NCBI GenBank assembly: GCA_034665745.1
Contig: JAXDJJ010000045.1
Location: 1 to 35,759, forward strand
Length of the DNA stretch: 35,759 bases
From: JAXDJJ01 sp034665745
GTDB taxonomy: Bacteria; Actinomycetota; CADDZG01; WHSQ01
Direction of reading: 5' to 3'
Position 1 is the stretch's first letter. Every line of letters starts with the position of its first letter. A program made the translations under genes and the position numbers. This document shows positions 32,776-35,759 of this stretch, in pieces. Under the pieces are notes generated by a model, which saw only the letters and a list, made by a program, of their open reading frames with translations, was not told the origin of the DNA and did no database searches.

Positions 32776-34284
32776 CTAGAGCAGGGTTCTTAGCTTCTTC
32801 CTGTCGATCTTGAAGACCGGAGTCAGAGGTACGGAATCGACGATGCGGACCTCGCGCGGGTACTTGTACTTGCTCAGGCGCTCCTTCGCGAACGCGATCA
32901 GGTCCTCTGGAGTCGCCTCGGCCCCCGGGTTGAGCTGCACGAATGCAACGACCTCTTCACCCTTGATGGGGTCGGGTTTCCCCACGACTCCGGCTACGGC
33001 CACGGCCGGATGTTCGACGAGGGCATCTTCGACATCACGCGGGAATACGTTGAAGCCACCACGGAGGATCAGATCCTTCTTGCGGTCGAGTATCCACAAT
33101 CCGCCGTCCTCATCGAGCTTGCCTATGTCACCCGTATAGAAGTAGCCGTCCTTAATCGAGTCGGCCGTGGCATCCTCGGCGCGCCAGTACCCGAGCATCA
33201 CTGCCTTGGACTTGCAGATGATCTCGCCCTCTTCGCCTTGGGGAACGTCGTTGCCCTCCTCGTCAACGATGCGGACGTCGAAGCCGGGACTCGGAGGACC
33301 GACCGACCCCAGCGTGCGGGCGCCGGGTTGCGTCACCGTCATGCTCGCGGATGTCTCGGTCAGTCCGTATCCCTGACGGATGTGCACGCTGGGGACGCGA
33401 CGTTCGAACTCGTTGACCACGTCGGTCGAGAGGGGAGAGGCCCCGGACACTATGTAGCGCAGCGACGATAGGTCGTAGTCCTCGAGGGGCATAGCCAGCA
33501 GGATCTGCAACATCGTTGGAACCATCGGCGAGTTGTGGACCTTGTGCTCCTGCGCGAGGTCGAGCCATCCGGTTGGGTCGAACCACGTCATCAGGACCGC
33601 GTCACCCGGCTCCTCGGCGTGCATCCCGACGACCGTGACTATCAAGCCGAACGAGTGTGAAAGAGGCAGGGGCACGAGGGTGCGGGTGACCCCAGTGACG
33701 TGCGACGCGTCGTGGGATGCGCGGCCGGCCCACCACAGGTTCTCGTGGCTCAACATCACGCCCTTGGCTTTGCCCGTGGTTCCACCGGTGTACATCAGAG
33801 CGGCGAGGTCGTTGTCGTCCCGAACCACGATCTCTCCCGCGGTGGCCTCTTCGAGAGAGGACAACGGGATGACCCCTTCTTGCTCGGGCCCCGTCGAGAT
33901 AACGAACTTCAGAGTCTCGACCCCCTGTGCCGCCTGCTGCACCGTCGCGAGGAACTCGGGCGTGGTGATCACGGCCTTGGCTTCGGAGTCCTCGAGGATG
34001 TGATGGAGATCGTCGGCCGACAACAAGAAGATCGCCGGAGTGATCGCGGCGCCGGCGCGCCACAGGGCGACGTATGACAGCGCCACCTCGGGGCAGTTGG
34101 CCATCATCACGACCACACGATCGCCGGGCTCGATGCCGAGCTCGCTGAGCCCGGACGCCAGCCGAGTTGCTCGATCCCGCAACTCACCCGACGTGAAGGT
34201 CTTGCCTTCCCAGAAGAGCGACGGACGATCGCCGTGACGTTCGAACGCCTGCTCGGCCAGTAATGCCAGGTTGTGCTTGGACAT
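32776..34284 (-). CDS. Acyl-CoA synthetase (class I adenylate-forming enzyme)
   Basis: A 502-residue AMP-binding enzyme. Motifs in order: MYTGGTTGKAKGV (P-loop), IRQGYGLTETSASM (A5), YFYTGDIGKLDEDG (A7), DRKKDLILRGGFNVFPRDVE (A8 hinge) and the C-terminal catalytic Lys in PLTPVFKIDRKKLR. It activates a carboxylic acid to its CoA thioester via an adenylate; sequence type is that of fatty-acid or aryl-acid ligases. The ATG at 34284 follows a G-rich stretch (complement of 34290-34295). It converges on the P450 gene with two bases between stops. Confidence 0.95.
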   Translation of the reverse strand: MSKHNLALLAEQAFERHGDRPSLFWEGKTFTSGELRDRATRLASGLSELGIEPGDRVVVMMANCPEVALSYVALWRAGAAITPAIFLLSADDLHHILEDSEAKAVITTPEFLATVQQAAQGVETLKFVISTGPEQEGVIPLSSLEEATAGEIVVRDDNDLAALMYTGGTTGKAKGVMLSHENLWWAGRASHDASHVTGVTRTLVPLPLSHSFGLIVTVVGMHAEEPGDAVLMTWFDPTGWLDLAQEHKVHNSPMVPTMLQILLAMPLEDYDLSSLRYIVSGASPLSTDVVNEFERRVPSVHIRQGYGLTETSASMTVTQPGARTLGSVGPPSPGFDVRIVDEEGNDVPQGEEGEIICKSKAVMLGYWRAEDATADSIKDGYFYTGDIGKLDEDGGLWILDRKKDLILRGGFNVFPRDVEDALVEHPAVAVAGVVGKPDPIKGEEVVAFVQLNPGAEATPEDLIAFAKERLSKYKYPREVRIVDSVPLTPVFKIDRKKLRTLL

Positions 34285-34343
34285 CGCTACCCCCCGGTTC
34301 GCGTGTTAGCTGAAGAGCCCTGCTGGAGAACTGCGAACTGAAT

Positions 34344-34733
34344 CTAGCCCCTGCAGAGGTTCCAGAGCATCTGACCGATGTCTCCAAGGGCAACGCCCTT
34401 CTGGAGGTAGGTCTCTGCGCCCAGGCCCAGGGCTCGTTCGGCCATCCGGTCCGCATCGAAGCCCGAGAGCACGACGATCTTGGTGTTCGGCGATGCCTTC
34501 TTGATCAGGGGGATCGCTTCGAGACCGTCCATGACCGGCATCGCCAGGTCGAGGATGACCGCATCGGGTTTCTCGGTGCCGGCCATCTCGACCGCTTCGG
34601 CGCCGTTAGTGGCTTCGCCCACGACTTCGAGGCGAGTATCGGTGAGATACATCTTCAATAGCAGTCGGATGTCCGGCGCGTCGTCCGCGATGAGGATCCG
34701 CAGCGCGGCATCAGCCGCAGGCTCTGCGATCAA
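34344..34733 (-). CDS. Single-domain response regulator
   Basis: A 129-residue receiver domain with no output domain. Asp17-Asp18 (acid pocket), Asp62 in ILDLAMPVMDG (phosphorylation site), Ser90 in KIVVLSG and Lys112 in TYLQKG are all present, so it should be phosphorylatable. TTG 34733 is used, with AAGGGG five bases upstream. No histidine kinase is adjacent. It could act as a phosphate shuttle or bind a target protein directly. Confidence 0.93.
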   Translation of the reverse strand: MIAEPAADAALRILIADDAPDIRLLLKMYLTDTRLEVVGEATNGAEAVEMAGTEKPDAVILDLAMPVMDGLEAIPLIKKASPNTKIVVLSGFDADRMAERALGLGAETYLQKGVALGDIGQMLWNLCRG

Positions 34734-34816
34734 CTGTGCCCCTTAGAGACGTGCTTCCACGTCCGGGCGAGGGTCCCGCGATAACCGTCCGCCACCGGAT
34801 CTCCTGTATCTATGTC

Positions 34817-34834
34817 CCCGTCCAAGCGGACGGG
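34817..34834. repeat. Short inverted repeat between two minus-strand genes
   Basis: CCCGTCC (34817-34823) and GGACGGG (34828-34834) form a 7-bp stem with a 4-nt loop in the 162-base gap between the CADD-like and response regulator genes. No T-run follows on either strand. It may be a weak transcript-end structure of the CADD-like gene. Confidence 0.4.
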
Positions 34835-34895
34835 TTAGACCAATCTTCGCAGAGACCTGCCTCGGCTATGAACGACCGCTAACCAGCAATCCGAG

Positions 34896-35555
34896 CTAGC
34901 AGATCCCCCGTGCACGAGCTACTCCATCGAGTAGTCGCCAGATCGCCTCGGCACCGGCCTTCGCTCCGGCGGCCGCGTCCGCGGTTGCGTCGTCATCTAC
35001 GGCGATCTCTTCGATCGCTGCAGCCATCTCTGCTGAATGCTCGATGTCGAGAGTGCCGTGCAGCTCGAAGTACTTCGCACCGCTGCCTTCGATCCCATAG
35101 AAGTCACGCAGCCCCGCGATCTTCGTCTCGGCAACCTTCGGGGTCTGGGACTCGTACCCGTAAAGCATCCCCATCGCGAAGGCGGTCGACGCGGTGTTCG
35201 CAGCCGCGGTGAAGTCCGCTACGCAAGAGGCGGTCTCGGACTCGATCGCCGCAGACGCGGTCTCAGCCTTGTCCCGACCCAGCGCCGCGGCGAAGTCGAG
35301 CCATAGACCAGGGTGATCGTCGTCGCGCTCGTCGGCAAGGTTGGCAAGGACGGCATCCTTCGCTACGCCCTCGGGCAGGCGATCGGCGATGGACTCGAGG
35401 TAGCCGGGGAACGCCTCGACCTGGCGCCAGTACTGCCCTGCATAGAAAGAGAGGTCTTCCTGCGTAAGGGTCCCGGCCGCCCACGCCACGTAGAAGGGGT
35501 GCTCGAGAAGTGGCTTTGCTTGGGTTGCTTGGTCCAACCTGGCACGGATCGACAT
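34896..35555 (-). CDS. CADD-type haem-oxygenase-fold protein, putative pABA/folate synthesis
   Basis: A 219-residue all-helical protein of the TenA/PqqC/haem-oxygenase fold, matching the CADD group (HPFYVAWAAGTLTQEDLSFY, QVEAFPGYLESI). Candidate di-metal ligands are Glu76, His81, Glu135, His166, Asp170 and His173 (ELHGTLDIEH). In chlamydial CADD a Tyr and a Lys of the protein itself are consumed to make para-aminobenzoate; here Tyr22 and Lys145 occupy plausible matching places. An Ala-rich segment sits near residues 185-205. ATG 35555 follows AGGAGGAGG eight bases upstream. No folate genes are adjacent. Confidence 0.82.
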   Translation of the reverse strand: MSIRARLDQATQAKPLLEHPFYVAWAAGTLTQEDLSFYAGQYWRQVEAFPGYLESIADRLPEGVAKDAVLANLADERDDDHPGLWLDFAAALGRDKAETASAAIESETASCVADFTAAANTASTAFAMGMLYGYESQTPKVAETKIAGLRDFYGIEGSGAKYFELHGTLDIEHSAEMAAAIEEIAVDDDATADAAAGAKAGAEAIWRLLDGVARARGIC

Positions 35556-35660
35556 CGAAGGGACCTCCTCCTAGGCGGGCAGATGCCGGGGAACCCTACC
35601 CGGTCAGAAATACAGCTTGGGTTCCTTTAGTGCGTAGAGAAATCAGCCGTATTGGTCCAT

Positions 35661-35690
35661 ATCGTCTTGGGATACCCGAGACGATCTTTT
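35661..35690 (+). terminator. Terminator-like hairpin upstream of a truncated gene, possible attenuator
   Basis: ATCGTCTTGGG (35661-35671) pairs with CCCGAGACGAT (35675-35685), 11 pairs including one G-U, followed by CTTTT. The T-run is in the + direction, but no + gene lies upstream within 2.8 kb. The next bases are GGAGG and a GTG start, so it more likely acts as a leader attenuator of the following gene than as a terminator of an upstream operon. Confidence 0.6.
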
Positions 35691-35696
35691 GGAGGT

Positions 35697-35759
35697 GTGG
35701 CGGCGATCAGCAGTTCCCTTCGCCCTGTGCGCGTGCCGGGCAGCACGAGCGGGGCGGCA
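35697..35759 (+). CDS. Possible start of a gene cut by the window edge
   Basis: GTG 35697 follows GGAGG (35691-35695) and opens a frame that stays open to the last base, coding 21 residues beginning MAAISSSLRPVRVPG. GTG 35695 in another frame is also open. The spacing from GGAGG is short, so the real start may differ. Nothing can be said of function; support is position after a ribosome-binding site and a hairpin. Confidence 0.3.
   Translation, partial: MAAISSSLRPVRVPGSTSGAA

Noticed and set aside
1..35759. CRISPR arrays, insertion sequences, prophage or secretion-system genes
   Set aside because: No spaced direct repeats, transposase, integrase or phage structural motifs were found on either strand.

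Overview
The window reads as chromosomal DNA of a high-GC actinobacterium, probably from an uncultured or poorly described lineage. Supporting signs are GC-rich coding with frequent GTG and TTG starts, a protein of the mycothiol-linked DinB/TIGR03086 family, a PadR regulator paired with a HAAS-RDD membrane protein, and several lipoproteins and sensors of actinobacterial style. I see no phage, insertion sequence, CRISPR array or plasmid origin. Coding density is very high: no stretch above about 165 bases lacks a gene, and all six convergent gene pairs overlap or abut at their stops.

Layout. 1-154 holds no gene. 155-227 is tRNA-Val(UAC). It is followed by a frameshifted TIGR03086-type gene (259-820) and a convergent CopC-like secreted protein. 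1350-4021 is a two-gene sensory unit: a binding lipoprotein of the ABC_sub_bind type, coupled to a HAMP/PAS membrane sensor that lacks a kinase ATPase domain. 4073-7546 encodes one very long secreted hydrolase with two complete CocE/NonD (X-Pro dipeptidyl-peptidase-like) units, preceded by two perfect inverted repeats. 7692-7900 is a 53-residue secreted peptide gene with a textbook terminator, just upstream of typA/bipA (7923-9752). Next come a scramblase/LURP-like protein, an LVIVD-repeat protein, a UbiA prenyltransferase, a LOG-family protein, a PadR/HAAS-RDD signalling pair with a visible promoter and operator, a MoxR/CoxE-type ATPase-VWA pair, a universal stress protein, an MFS exporter, an acyl-CoA dehydrogenase and a MaoC hydratase.

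The centrepiece is 20482-28788, an eight-gene operon joined almost entirely by ATGA/GTGA stop-start overlaps. It encodes a four-helix membrane protein, a Cys-rich branched-chain-type substrate-binding lipoprotein, a Cys-rich type I membrane protein of unknown family, LivH, LivM, LivG, LivF, and an alkyl-sulfatase-like metallo-beta-lactamase. The two unknown proteins inside a complete LIV transporter operon are the best candidate here for an undescribed system. A 62-bp leader in front of it contains overlapping, mutually exclusive inverted repeats and a 10-bp-phased direct repeat.

Downstream, 29206-32773 is an alcohol dehydrogenase - LLM flavin monooxygenase - cytochrome P450 operon, facing an acyl-CoA synthetase gene (32776-34284). 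With the acyl-CoA dehydrogenase, the MaoC hydratase and the sulfatase-like enzyme, these would make a plausible route for uptake and oxidation of a hydrophobic, possibly sulfated, compound. That pathway is inference. The window ends with a single-domain response regulator, a CADD-type (folate/pABA) haem-oxygenase-fold protein, and a possible attenuator in front of a gene cut off by the window edge.
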